From Longimicrobium sp. (GTDB lineage: Bacteria > Gemmatimonadota > Gemmatimonadetes > Longimicrobiales > Longimicrobiaceae): 64,000 nt of DNA. The notes beneath the pieces are model-generated. The model made no database searches. It was not told the DNA's origin and saw nothing but the letters and a program-made list of their open reading frames with translations. The DNA lies in contig NZ_DASVSF010000008.1 of the NCBI RefSeq assembly GCF_036388275.1, positions 124,001-188,000 of the forward strand. Direction: 5' to 3'. The position numbers and the translations under genes were made by a program. Below, one piece after another: positions 1 through 7,426 of the stretch; within the stretch, counting starts at the first letter, position 1; each line of letters opens with the position of its first letter.

Positions 1-42
1 ATGAGGAGGAACGGATTCGGTGTGGCCGCGGCGGTGGGGCGC

Positions 43-135
43 GGCCGGGGTGTGTGGCGGATCCCTCAGTCGCTGCCGTCTTCGGTGTGCGGGCAGGTTG
101 GCCTTGGCCGCTCCATCGGGATGACATCGCGCGCG
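43..135 (+). repeat. Dispersed intergenic repeat, family A, copy 1
   Basis: This stretch starts with TGTGTGGCGGATCCCTCAGT and ends with CCGCTCCATCGGGATGACA, with a variable middle. The same two blocks at similar spacing recur at 8848-8938 (inverted) and 46250-46333 (direct). All three copies lie outside genes. The window begins inside this intergenic stretch, and nothing else is recognisable in positions 1-158. Confidence 0.75.
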
Positions 136-158
136 AGCCTCGCCCGATCCACGTACCG

Positions 159-380
159 TCAGCCTTCCCAGGGCTGGGAGTCGGCGAGGTGCTGGCGGAG
201 GGCTTCGTCGCTCAGGGCTGCCAGTTCGCGCTCTGCGTCGCGGACCGTTTCGGAGGCCAGCAGCGAGGTGCGGTTCTCGTTGTCCGTCCGCAGCGAGAAC
301 ATCAGCAGGGCCGTGCCGTACGACCCGCGGCCGATCGCCACGTCCCACGCGCGGCCCCGTTCGTCGGTGATGGTTCGCAT
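159..380 (-). CDS. Small protein of unknown function, 73 aa
   Basis: The ATG directly follows the TGA stop of the upstream TlpA-like gene, so this looks like the last gene of a six-gene minus-strand operon. The protein is soluble, with no signal peptide or membrane segment. Its first half reads like a short beta-rich domain and its C-terminal half is an acidic helix beginning near ETVRDAERELAALS. I do not recognise the family. The operon position is the main argument that it is real. A role with the exported proteins upstream would be a guess. Confidence 0.65.
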   Translation of the reverse strand: MRTITDERGRAWDVAIGRGSYGTALLMFSLRTDNENRTSLLASETVRDAERELAALSDEALRQHLADSQPWEG

Positions 381-890
381 TCAGGTGGCGGCGAGCGACT
401 TCTCGATCAGCCCGCGCAATTCCTCGTCCGTGGCGTGAACCGGGCCCACCTTCTTCCACAGCAGCGTTCCGTCGCTGCCGATCAGAAAGGTGTTGGGCAC
501 GCCGACCATGCTGAACTGGCTGGTGACGTCGCCGCTGGGGTCCAGCCATACGTCGAACGACACGCCGTACTCCTGCATGAACTCGCGGACGGCCTGCTGC
601 TCGCTCGCCTGGTCGATGCTGACGCCGACGACGCGCAGCCCCTTGGGGCCGTACTCGCGGTGCAGCGCCTCCAGCGCGGGGATCTCCTGCTGGCAGGGGC
701 CGCACCAGGTGGCCCACACGTTCAGCAGCACGGGCCGGCCTTGCAGGTCCGCGAGCGACGTGCGGTCGCCATCCAGCACCTGCGCCACGTACGGCGGAAC
801 CGGCTTGCCCACCGCCACCGCCCCCGCCGGCGCGTCGCCGCAGGCCGTCAGGAGCACGACGGCCGCGGACAGCACCTTCATCATCCGCAT
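381..890 (-). CDS. TlpA-like thioredoxin-fold lipoprotein
   Basis: This is a 169-residue thiol-disulfide oxidoreductase of the TlpA/ResA class, predicted to be anchored in the periplasm. A lipobox ends at Cys17 (LLTAC). The redox motif WCGPC lies at residues 62-66, in the usual NVWATWCGPC context, and a GVPNTF loop supplies the expected cis-proline. I chose the ATG of MRMMKVL. The longer reading frame adds 24 arginine-rich residues that overlap the upstream gene and would spoil the signal peptide. It lies 8 bases after the BNR-repeat lipoprotein gene in the same operon. Related proteins reduce disulfides in exported proteins or cytochrome maturation, and the neighbouring lipoprotein with a CxCC motif is a possible partner (inference). 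Confidence 0.88.
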   Translation of the reverse strand: MRMMKVLSAAVVLLTACGDAPAGAVAVGKPVPPYVAQVLDGDRTSLADLQGRPVLLNVWATWCGPCQQEIPALEALHREYGPKGLRVVGVSIDQASEQQAVREFMQEYGVSFDVWLDPSGDVTSQFSMVGVPNTFLIGSDGTLLWKKVGPVHATDEELRGLIEKSLAAT

Positions 891-898
891 CACGTCCC

Positions 899-2137
899 TC
901 AATCCACGGGGAGCGGCATGCGCGCCGCGTTCACGGTGGACGGCTCGCCCGCGGCCGTCCACGCCATCACCAGCTCGTTCCCCGCACGCACTATGCGCGG
1001 AAATCCGCTGGACCGCGTGGCGCTCGACGCGGTGACCGTCCGCGGCGCACCCAGCTTGCCATCCGCCCCCACCCGCCGCACCCGCACCTCGACGCCCTTC
1101 CCCGCCGCGCGCTCCATCCAGCTCACCAGCGCGGCCCCGCCGTCCAGCATCAGCACGTCCACGCGGCCCTCGGGGTTGCCGCCGTCCACGCGCACCGGCG
1201 GGCCGAAGGTGGCGCCCGCGTCGCCGGAGAAGGCCACCTTCACCTGCTGGCTGTCGCGCGCCGCGGTGTACCAGGCCACGGCGACGCGGTTACCGTCCGC
1301 CGCCGCCTGCGGGCCGTTGACGGGGCAGGCGTCGATCTTCCACCCGTCGGCGTGCACGGGCCGTCCCTCCGTCCACGCGCCGTTGACCATCCGCGTGTAG
1401 TAGATGTCGCGGATTTCGCCCGGCGAGCGGTCGCGGTACACCACCAGGGGACCGCTGGACGTCATCGTCGCGCCCGTCTGGCAGCAGTCGCAGACGCGAC
1501 CGTCGATCTCCCGCTCCGGCGCGGCCCGCCCGTCGTGCGCAATGGTGGTGTACTGCAGCGTCATCTCGTTCCCCGGCGCGTGCTCCTTAGCCGACGCGCC
1601 GTACTTGCGGCCGTCCAGCCACACCATCCCGACGGAATCGCCCTGCTGCCACATCGACACGAACCCGTGCTCGCTGGCCGTGGCGTCGCGGTGGGGCACG
1701 AGTCCCTGGCTCCACGTGGCCCCGCCGTCGCCGGAGACGGCCACGCGCACGTCGTAGGCGTACTTGCCGCTGCCGCTCTTCTGCAGCCAGTGCGCCGCCA
1801 TCCGCCCGCCGGGCAGCGGCGCCAGCGAGGGGAAGTCCGCCCAGTTGACGAACCAGTCCCTGCCCTGCGCGATGGTGCGCGGCGTGGACCAGCCGCCGCC
1901 CTCCAGCACGGAGAAGCGCAGGGCGTGCGTGCTGTCGGGGCCCGGCTCGATCCACGACATGTACACGCGCCCGTCCGGCGCCACGCTCAGGTTGGGCTCG
2001 CCGCTCCCCGGCGCGGCCGGCGCGGGAATCACCTGTACCCGGACGGTGGATTCCACCGGCTTCGCGTCGTCGCCGGAGCCGCCGCAGGCCGCGAGGGCGA
2101 TGGCGAGGAGCACGGGGAGGGATGGATGAGCACGCAT
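899..2137 (-). CDS. BNR-repeat/sialidase-like exported lipoprotein
   Basis: This 412-residue protein has a lipoprotein signal peptide ending at Cys18 (ALAAC). Several Asp-box-like turns (SGDGGATWS, SGDAGATFG) mark a six-bladed sialidase/BNR beta-propeller. I see no clear arginine triad for sialic acid cleavage, so 'sialidase' describes the fold and not the activity. A cysteine cluster CDCC at residues 216-219 and a later DACPVNGP could bind metal or form disulfides. The TlpA-like thioredoxin 8 bases downstream supports the thiol idea. The gene lies 9 bases after the ABC permease gene in the same operon. The substrate is unknown. Confidence 0.8.
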   Translation of the reverse strand: MRAHPSLPVLLAIALAACGGSGDDAKPVESTVRVQVIPAPAAPGSGEPNLSVAPDGRVYMSWIEPGPDSTHALRFSVLEGGGWSTPRTIAQGRDWFVNWADFPSLAPLPGGRMAAHWLQKSGSGKYAYDVRVAVSGDGGATWSQGLVPHRDATASEHGFVSMWQQGDSVGMVWLDGRKYGASAKEHAPGNEMTLQYTTIAHDGRAAPEREIDGRVCDCCQTGATMTSSGPLVVYRDRSPGEIRDIYYTRMVNGAWTEGRPVHADGWKIDACPVNGPQAAADGNRVAVAWYTAARDSQQVKVAFSGDAGATFGPPVRVDGGNPEGRVDVLMLDGGAALVSWMERAAGKGVEVRVRRVGADGKLGAPRTVTASSATRSSGFPRIVRAGNELVMAWTAAGEPSTVNAARMPLPVD

Positions 2138-2146
2138 GCGAAAACC

Positions 2147-3760
2147 TCAGTCGGGGTTGTCGACGGCCAGGTCGAAGCCGTGGAACGCGCGGGCCACCAT
2201 CCAGGTGGTAACCCAGCAGGCCGCCAGAACCACCAGCACCGAGGCGGATACGCCGCCCGCGCGGCCCGCCAGCATCCGTCCGGGCACCGCCGCGAGCAGC
2301 GCCGCGCCCACGACGACTGTCAGCAGCATGAACTTGCTGAGCATCTTCAGGAACAGGCGTCCCGAAAACGAGTTCTGCTCCGTGCCGGCCGGCGTCACCC
2401 GGGTGGGGAACAGCAGGAAGAGCCAGTTCTCCAGCCCCACGCAAATCCACGAGATGGGCCCTGCCAGCAGCATGGCCAGGATCAGCATCATCGGGCGGAC
2501 GTGCCACCGCACCGAGATTGCCGTGCCCACCAGCAGGAGCAGGCTGGCCAGCGTCAGGATCGCCGCGGGGGTGAACACCTGCGCGACGGCCACCGCCCCC
2601 GGCCGCAGCGGCAGCGAGCGCAGGAAAGGGATGCGCTCGGCGTCGCGGCGGAAGTCCAGGTTCAGCGAGCCGCTTCCAAACATGGCGAACACGGCCACCA
2701 TCACCACCAGGGCGACCCCCAGCGGACGCGGGGTGGACGCGTAGTCGCTCGTCCACGGCAGGACGATGCTGTAAAAGAACGCCAGCCCGGCGGAGAACGC
2801 CAGTCCCAGCAGCGGCCGGGGCGCGCGGCCCAGCTCGTACACGTGCCGGCGCGCCAGGGGTGCCGCGGTGCCCAGGAACCCGAACGAGGGCACGGGGATG
2901 CGGCGGTGGGTGACCCGTCCCCCGCGACCGCGCACCCGCTGCCACTGCGCCACCTTGCGCGCGCTGAGCGAAAGCGAAGCCTCGCGAAAATCCACCGGCA
3001 GCAGCGCCGCCGCGCTGAAGGTGACGGCGATCACGCCCATAGAGGCGGCGGACCAGAGGACCAGCTCCACCAGCCCTTCCGCCGCGAACGCGCGGGCGAA
3101 CGGCTGCAGCGGCAGCGACAACGCCCGCAGCGGCGCCGACGCCAGCACTTCGCCCATGGCGTCGCCCAGGCCCACGGCGCGGGCGCGGAGGTACAGCAGA
3201 ACGACGAGCGCCGCCGCGCCGGCGTAGAACGCGGGCTTGAGCGCCTTTACCGCGCCAGGCGCGCGCTGCGCCACGGCCATCTTCGCCAGCGCGGCCAGCA
3301 GCCCCGCCACGTTGATGAAGGTGATCGCCAGGATTGCGGTAGAGAGCGCCGCCGCCGGCAACGGCGCGCTCCGCATTCCGATGGTCCCCACCCACAGCCC
3401 GGAGAGCAGCTGCAGCCAGGCGCGGCTGGCGAGCTGGTACGCCAGCAGCTCGCGCCGGCCCACCGGGGCGGCAAACAGGTGCTGCACCTCGGCCGGCCAG
3501 AAGAACGGCGCCTCGGAATTCACCACCGCCCACCCCAGAAGCGCCATCAGCACCAGGGTGAACCCGGCCGCCGCGTCCCCGGGCGAGGTGGGGCTCTCGT
3601 CCAGCACCAGCGCGACCACCTGGCTGCCGACGAGGGCAGTCATCAGCAAAAAGCCGAACACGGTGGTGAGAAAGCCGCGCGCGGTGCGCATCCGCCGCCC
3701 CGTCCGGCGAAGGACACCCCGGAAGCCGGCCCGCGCCAGGTACCGGAGGCCAGGGTTCAT
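2147..3760 (-). CDS. ABC exporter permease
   Basis: This is a 537-residue integral membrane protein with many hydrophobic segments, such as those around FLLMTALVGSQVVALVL near the N-terminus and several in the last 200 residues. It is the likely membrane partner of the ATPase encoded just upstream, whose TGA overlaps this ATG (ATGA). The longer reading frame runs through the ATPase gene and is rejected. It resembles large type-2 ABC exporter permeases of the putative ABC-2 class. The cargo cannot be read from the sequence. Confidence 0.85.
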   Translation of the reverse strand: MNPGLRYLARAGFRGVLRRTGRRMRTARGFLTTVFGFLLMTALVGSQVVALVLDESPTSPGDAAAGFTLVLMALLGWAVVNSEAPFFWPAEVQHLFAAPVGRRELLAYQLASRAWLQLLSGLWVGTIGMRSAPLPAAALSTAILAITFINVAGLLAALAKMAVAQRAPGAVKALKPAFYAGAAALVVLLYLRARAVGLGDAMGEVLASAPLRALSLPLQPFARAFAAEGLVELVLWSAASMGVIAVTFSAAALLPVDFREASLSLSARKVAQWQRVRGRGGRVTHRRIPVPSFGFLGTAAPLARRHVYELGRAPRPLLGLAFSAGLAFFYSIVLPWTSDYASTPRPLGVALVVMVAVFAMFGSGSLNLDFRRDAERIPFLRSLPLRPGAVAVAQVFTPAAILTLASLLLLVGTAISVRWHVRPMMLILAMLLAGPISWICVGLENWLFLLFPTRVTPAGTEQNSFSGRLFLKMLSKFMLLTVVVGAALLAAVPGRMLAGRAGGVSASVLVVLAACWVTTWMVARAFHGFDLAVDNPD

Positions 3761-4509
3761 TCCGGCGCCGCGGGCGGGGGCAGGTAGTCCTCGGTAACGT
3801 AGAAGAAGATGTCTTCCAGGGAAGCGCCCGGCCCCAGCTCGACCGCGTACCGCTCGCGCAGCTCGTCGCGCGAGCCGTGGAAGAGCAGCTGCCCCTGCCG
3901 CAGGATGAGGAACGAGGTGCACAATCCCTCGATCTGCCCCAGCAGGTGCGACGACAGCACCACCGCCGCGCCCGCCGCCGCGCGCCTGCGCAGGGTGTCG
4001 TACAGGGTGCGGATGCCGCGCGGGTCCAGCCCGGTCAGCGGCTCGTCCAGCAGCAGGGCGGCGGGATCGTGAAGGAGCGCGCAGGCGACGGCCACCTTCT
4101 GCCGCATGCCGCGCGAAAGCTCGTCGGCCATGCTGTCGCGGCGGTCCGCCAGCTCCAGCTCGGCCAGCAGCCGCTCGGCCGCGGGGTGCCAGTCGCGGAC
4201 GCCGTACACGCGGGCGGTGAAGTCCAGGTGCTCCCACACCGTCAGGCTGGCGAACAGGTGGGGCTCGTCGGGGATCAGGGCCAGGCGGCGCTTGGCTTCC
4301 ATCGCCTGCCGCTCCACGTGGAACCCGCCGATGGAGACGTGGCCGCTCGTCGGAGGATGGATGCCGCAGATGGCGCGAAGGGTCGTGGTCTTCCCCGCCC
4401 CGTTCGGCCCCACGAGGCCCAGGATCTCTCCGCCCCGCACCTGGAAGCTGAGATCGGCGACGGCCACGCGGCCGTCGTACACCTTGCGAAGCTGCTGGAC
4501 GTCGATCAT
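3757..4509 (-). CDS. ABC transporter ATP-binding protein
   Basis: This is a 250-residue cytoplasmic ATPase. It has Walker A GPNGAGKTT near residue 34, a signature-like ELSRGMRQK, Walker B ALLLDEP and a switch histidine in LSSHLL. I chose the ATG of MIDVQQL because it overlaps the upstream peptidase stop as ATGA. A start 10 residues earlier is possible but would lengthen the overlap. The following permease start overlaps its stop in the same way, so three genes are translationally coupled. The form fits drug, lipid or Na+/bacteriocin-type exporters, and no substrate can be named. Confidence 0.92.
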   Translation of the reverse strand: MIDVQQLRKVYDGRVAVADLSFQVRGGEILGLVGPNGAGKTTTLRAICGIHPPTSGHVSIGGFHVERQAMEAKRRLALIPDEPHLFASLTVWEHLDFTARVYGVRDWHPAAERLLAELELADRRDSMADELSRGMRQKVAVACALLHDPAALLLDEPLTGLDPRGIRTLYDTLRRRAAAGAAVVLSSHLLGQIEGLCTSFLILRQGQLLFHGSRDELRERYAVELGPGASLEDIFFYVTEDYLPPPAAPE

Positions 4510-5576
4510 CGCGCGGCGGGGCGGCCGCCGGGATTCCACTGGGGACGCGCGCCATCCGCCAGGGTGCGCACGGCGTGGATGGCGGCGTCGATCACGCGCG
4601 TCATGTGGGCGTAGTCCAGCGTCTCGGGCTCGTCGCTCGGCTGGTGGTAGTCGCGATGGATGCCGAACGACGACAGCACGTGGGCGGGCACGCCCATCCG
4701 CGCGAACGGCGTGTTGTCGCTTCGCTCGAAGAAGTTTTGCGCGGGCCGGGGATCTACGACGATGGGCACTCCCGCGGCGGAGAGCAGTGCGCCCATGGTG
4801 GAACGGTCGAACCCCGTCAGCCAGCCGCGGCCGTGGCCGCCAGCCAGCGAGTCCGGCCGGCCGATCATCTCCACGAACAGCCCCGCGACGGTGCTGTCCA
4901 GCGGCACGACGGGCTCGCGCAGGTAGTGCCGCGTTCCCAGCATTCCCACCTCCTCGCCGGTGGCGAAGAAGAGGATGACGGTGCGCCGGGGCGGCGCCTT
5001 CGCCAGGGCGCGCGCCACCTCGAGCACGGCCACGGTGCCGCTGGCATCGTCGTCCGCGCCGTTGTAGATGCTGTCCCCATCCACCGCCCGCCCGATGCCC
5101 ACGTGGTCGTAGTGGGCGCCCACGATGACGGCCTCGCCCCCCAGCGACGGGTCCGTCCCCGGCACCCGCGCGACGACGTTGAATGCCTGCCGCACCTGCT
5201 CGGGGCGCAGGCGCGCCAGCTCGTCGGCGGTGGCCAGCCGCAGCCGGCCGCCGGGCCCGTCCGCGGCCACGGGCACCGTTTGAAAGTACCCGAAGTCCCC
5301 CGCGGGCTGCACGCCCAGCGCCTGCAGCCGCGCGGCGAGGTAGACGGCCGCGCGCATTCCGCCCCGCGTGCCGGTGCCGCGCCCCTCCATGCTGTCCGCG
5401 GCCAGGTCGTACAGCGCACGCCGCACATCATCTTCCCGCACCGTGCCCGCGCGCACCGGCGCCTGCTGCTGCACGGGCGCGGGTTCGGGCCCCGCGGCGG
5501 GGGCACACGCGGACACCGAGAGCAGGACTACGGCGTTGAGCGCGTGAAGACGGCGGATGAGGGGCATCGGGTCCAC
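4506..5576 (-). CDS. M28-family zinc metallopeptidase lipoprotein
   Basis: This 356-residue exported aminopeptidase-like protein has a lipobox LLSVSAC near the N-terminus. The M28 metal ligands are visible in order: HYDH at about residue 155, NGADDDASG, the catalytic pair in ATGEEVG, an aspartate in SDNTPFA, and a final histidine in HRDYHQPSD. Two starts three codons apart (MDPMPL) are equally good. It is the first gene of the operon, followed by an ABC exporter, a BNR lipoprotein and a thioredoxin. The usual role is to remove N-terminal residues from peptides outside the inner membrane. Confidence 0.92.
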   Translation of the reverse strand: MDPMPLIRRLHALNAVVLLSVSACAPAAGPEPAPVQQQAPVRAGTVREDDVRRALYDLAADSMEGRGTGTRGGMRAAVYLAARLQALGVQPAGDFGYFQTVPVAADGPGGRLRLATADELARLRPEQVRQAFNVVARVPGTDPSLGGEAVIVGAHYDHVGIGRAVDGDSIYNGADDDASGTVAVLEVARALAKAPPRRTVILFFATGEEVGMLGTRHYLREPVVPLDSTVAGLFVEMIGRPDSLAGGHGRGWLTGFDRSTMGALLSAAGVPIVVDPRPAQNFFERSDNTPFARMGVPAHVLSSFGIHRDYHQPSDEPETLDYAHMTRVIDAAIHAVRTLADGARPQWNPGGRPAAR

Positions 5577-5700
5577 GGGGATGCGGGATGGGGGAGCATC
5601 GATCGCAGGCTATGCGGAATATGCCCGGGCAGCGGAACGCGGGCAACGGCGGGGAGCCGCACCCGTCCGCGCGAACCCTCACGGGAACCTGGTCCGCAAT

Positions 5701-5850
5701 CTGTCATCCAGAGGCCCAAGCGCACCCAACCAGCCCGCACGTCATCCTGTGCGGGCCGAAGGATCTGGCCGCGGACACGTACCACCTCGGGCGCGGCAGC
5801 GGTCACCGGAGCCGAGGCCTCGGCTGCCGTGGGGCCCTCACCCGGCCTCG
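5701..5850 (+). repeat. Dispersed repeat family D, copy 1
   Basis: The element runs from CTGTCATCCAGAGGCCC through CGGGCCGAAGGATCTGGCC and GCGCGGCAGCGGTCACCG to CCGAGGCCTCGGCTGCCG and GGGCCCTCACCC. Related copies lie at 6141-6250 (inverted), 30894-31040 (direct) and 50083-50228 (inverted). Family C follows it at the same end here and in the latter two copies, so D and C look like one composite element of about 200 bp. The CCGAGGCCTCGG core is a perfect palindrome. Confidence 0.8.
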
Positions 5851-5861
5851 CCTAGGCTCGT

Positions 5862-5904
5862 CCACCCTCTCCCACAAACAGCGTGGGAGAGGGGGTACAC
5901 TTCA
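5862..5904 (+). repeat. Dispersed hairpin repeat family C, copy 1
   Basis: The stem CCCTCTCCCAC / GTGGGAGAGGG encloses AAACAGC and is followed by GGTACACTTCA. The same hairpin and flank occur at 31051-31092 and, inverted, at 50026-50075, each time next to a family D element. It could form a stable RNA or DNA hairpin, but there is no T-run typical of a terminator. Confidence 0.8.
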
Positions 5905-5949
5905 GGATGTTGTGCGCTTGGACGGCGCGTAGACTGCGCCACGTTCCGG

Positions 5950-6045
5950 TCGCGCCACACGGACGATCCCGCGCCATGGTAAGCCAGTCCACGAAGGTGG
6001 ACTTCGTGTGGTCGTTGCAGCGAATTCATTCGCCCGTGCAGGCCG
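5950..6045 (+). repeat. Dispersed repeat family E, copy 1
   Basis: The core is CCAGTCCACGAAGGTGGACT, an inverted repeat, followed by TTGCAGCGAATTCATTCGCC, a second imperfect palindrome. Close copies occur at 46345-46440 (direct), 17299-17352 and 45338-45427 (inverted). Reading frames through it give the recurring but probably spurious peptide KVDFVW.LQRIHSP. It lies in the 0.9 kb gap between the peptidase gene and the small membrane protein gene at 6491. Confidence 0.8.
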
Positions 6046-6140
6046 GAGGCTCGGCTGGGCAGGTGGCGGGCGCGCTGGACGGCTCCCCTCCCCTGCCGGG
6101 TTTGCGGAGGCAGGGTCGGCGGGAGGGCCGAGACTCGGCA

Positions 6141-6250
6141 CTGTGACCGCTGCCGCGCCCGGGCTAATACGTGCCCCATGCAAGATCCTTCGGCCCGCAA
6201 CGGATGGGGTGCGGGCGAGTGCGGCGCGCATGGGCCTCTGGATGACAGAT
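6141..6250 (-). repeat. Dispersed repeat family D, copy 2 (inverted, no C part)
   Basis: This is the reverse complement of the D element, with GTGACCGCTGCCGCGCCCGG, then GATCCTTCGGCCCGCA and a terminal GGGCCTCTGGATGACA. The CCGAGGCCTCGG end and the adjacent C hairpin are missing, so it is a truncated copy. Confidence 0.7.
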
Positions 6251-6307
6251 CGGGGATGCCAGCGCTGCTGCGGCATGCAAAACAGCCCGGTCGACCGGGC
6301 GAAGTTC

Positions 6308-6385
6308 TCCCCCTCTCCCGCTTGCGGGAGAGGGGGCCGGGGGGAGAGGGCAGCCGGGGAATGCGCCGTCCCGAGTCGAAACGCC
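6308..6385 (+). repeat. Dispersed repeat family B, copy 1
   Basis: This is a hairpin CCCTCTCCCGCTTGCGGGAGAGGG followed by a G-rich tract (CCGGGGGGAGAGGGCAGCCG) and ATGCGCC. An almost identical copy with the same downstream text lies at 9018-9095. Variants occur at 31231-31300, 34036-34122 and in the 49.7-50 kb cluster. Confidence 0.75.
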
Positions 6386-6490
6386 CGACGCTGGCCAGGG
6401 CTCCCTCGCGCCTGAATCTTTCCTGCGCGCCGCACCGTATCACCCGAAGGAACGGAACGAATGAGCCTCGGAAATCGAAGGAGACGACCC

Positions 6491-6769
6491 ATGTTCGGAA
6501 TGATCGCATTCGCCGCAACCATCGCCGCCACGGTGTTCGGATATCTGCAGAGCCGCAGCTTCGTGCGGCGCCGGCTGGCCTACGTGGACGCCGTCCACAA
6601 CGCGCTCGCCCCTATCCTCGCGGGTGCCGCGGCGTTCATCGTCGCCATCCCGGTGGTCGGGCTCCTTCCGCTGGTGGGCGGGGGCACGGCGCTTCTGTTC
6701 GGGGCCGGCGTAGGTGCCGGGGTGGCCGCGGGCGCGCGCGACACGCGTCATCGGCGCATCGGCGTCTAA
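6491..6769 (+). CDS. Small membrane protein of unknown function, 92 aa
   Basis: There are two hydrophobic stretches: residues 1-18 (MFGMIAFAATIAATVFGY) and a long glycine-rich one from about residue 45 (ILAGAAAFIVAIPVVG through LLFGAGVGAGVAAG). A basic SFVRRR segment between them probably faces the cytoplasm. I chose the ATG at 6491 because it has GAAGGAG at good spacing. An upstream ATG adds 10 arginine-rich residues without a ribosome site. I do not recognise the family. A bidirectional terminator lies between it and the convergent YaiI gene. Confidence 0.7.
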   Translation: MFGMIAFAATIAATVFGYLQSRSFVRRRLAYVDAVHNALAPILAGAAAFIVAIPVVGLLPLVGGGTALLFGAGVGAGVAAGARDTRHRRIGV

Positions 6770-6789
6770 CTCCGTCGCGGGCCAGGACG

Positions 6790-6824
6790 AAAGCGGCGCT
6801 CCGGGTGGACCGGGGCGCCGCTTT
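6790..6824. terminator. Bidirectional hairpin terminator
   Basis: The stem AAAGCGGCGC / GCGCCGCTTT lies between the convergent genes ending at 6769 (+) and 6829 (-). A-runs and T-runs at the two stem ends suit both directions. Confidence 0.8.
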
Positions 6825-6828
6825 CCGT

Positions 6829-7287
6829 TCAGCGCCTGCGCAGCGCGCGGGTGAGAATGCGGTCCAGCGAGCCGGCGAACGCCTGCTTGTCCTTGGGCCC
6901 GTACGGGCGCGAGCCGCCGGTTTCCACCCCCGCGCCACGAAGCCCGTCCATGAAGTCGCGCACCGCCAGCCGCTCGCCCACGTTCTCGGCGTCGAACTCG
7001 TCGCCGCGCGGGTCGATCACCGCGACTCCCTTTTCCACCAGCGCGGCCGCGAGCGGAATGTCGGCCGTGACCGCCACGTCGCCGGGCGCGGCCTGCTCCA
7101 CGATGTACAGGTCCGCCACGTCGGGGCCGCCCTCCACCCGCACCGCGGTGACGAACGGGTTTCCCGGCGGCACCGGCATCCGCTGGTTGGCCACCAGCAC
7201 CGTCTGCATCTCCAGCCGCTTCGCGGCGCGAAAGACGATCTCCTTTACGTCACGCGGCGCGGCGTCCGCATCGATCCACAGCTTCAC
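6829..7287 (-). CDS. YaiI/YqxD family protein (UPF0178, DUF188)
   Basis: This 152-residue soluble protein begins MKLWIDADAAPRDVKEIV, the conserved start of the family. The aspartates in IDAD and in VTADIPLA, and the GDEFDAENVGERLA segment, match the PIN-like fold assigned to it. The C-terminal GGSRPYGPKDKQAF motif is also characteristic. The length is normal. The biochemical function of the family is not established; a nuclease activity is suspected from the fold. It is transcribed divergently from the aminotransferase gene at 7427, with 139 bases between them. Confidence 0.92.
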   Translation of the reverse strand: MKLWIDADAAPRDVKEIVFRAAKRLEMQTVLVANQRMPVPPGNPFVTAVRVEGGPDVADLYIVEQAAPGDVAVTADIPLAAALVEKGVAVIDPRGDEFDAENVGERLAVRDFMDGLRGAGVETGGSRPYGPKDKQAFAGSLDRILTRALRRR

Positions 7288-7426
7288 AATCCTCCATCAT
7301 CGAAAAAGGTCGGTCCACCGCCCGCGCCGCGTGCAAGACGAACGCCGGGGCGCCCTGTCGCGGCGGTGCGCCCCTGGCTAATTTGCCGCCGGTTCGCAGA
7401 CAATCCATCAGCAAAGTGCACGGGCG

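Noticed and set aside
54..1400. Long plus-strand open frame of 448 codons opposite the TlpA and BNR genes
   Set aside because: It is antisense to two genes with clear motifs. Its translation is rich in Arg, His and Gln with no domain, as expected for a shadow in high-GC DNA.
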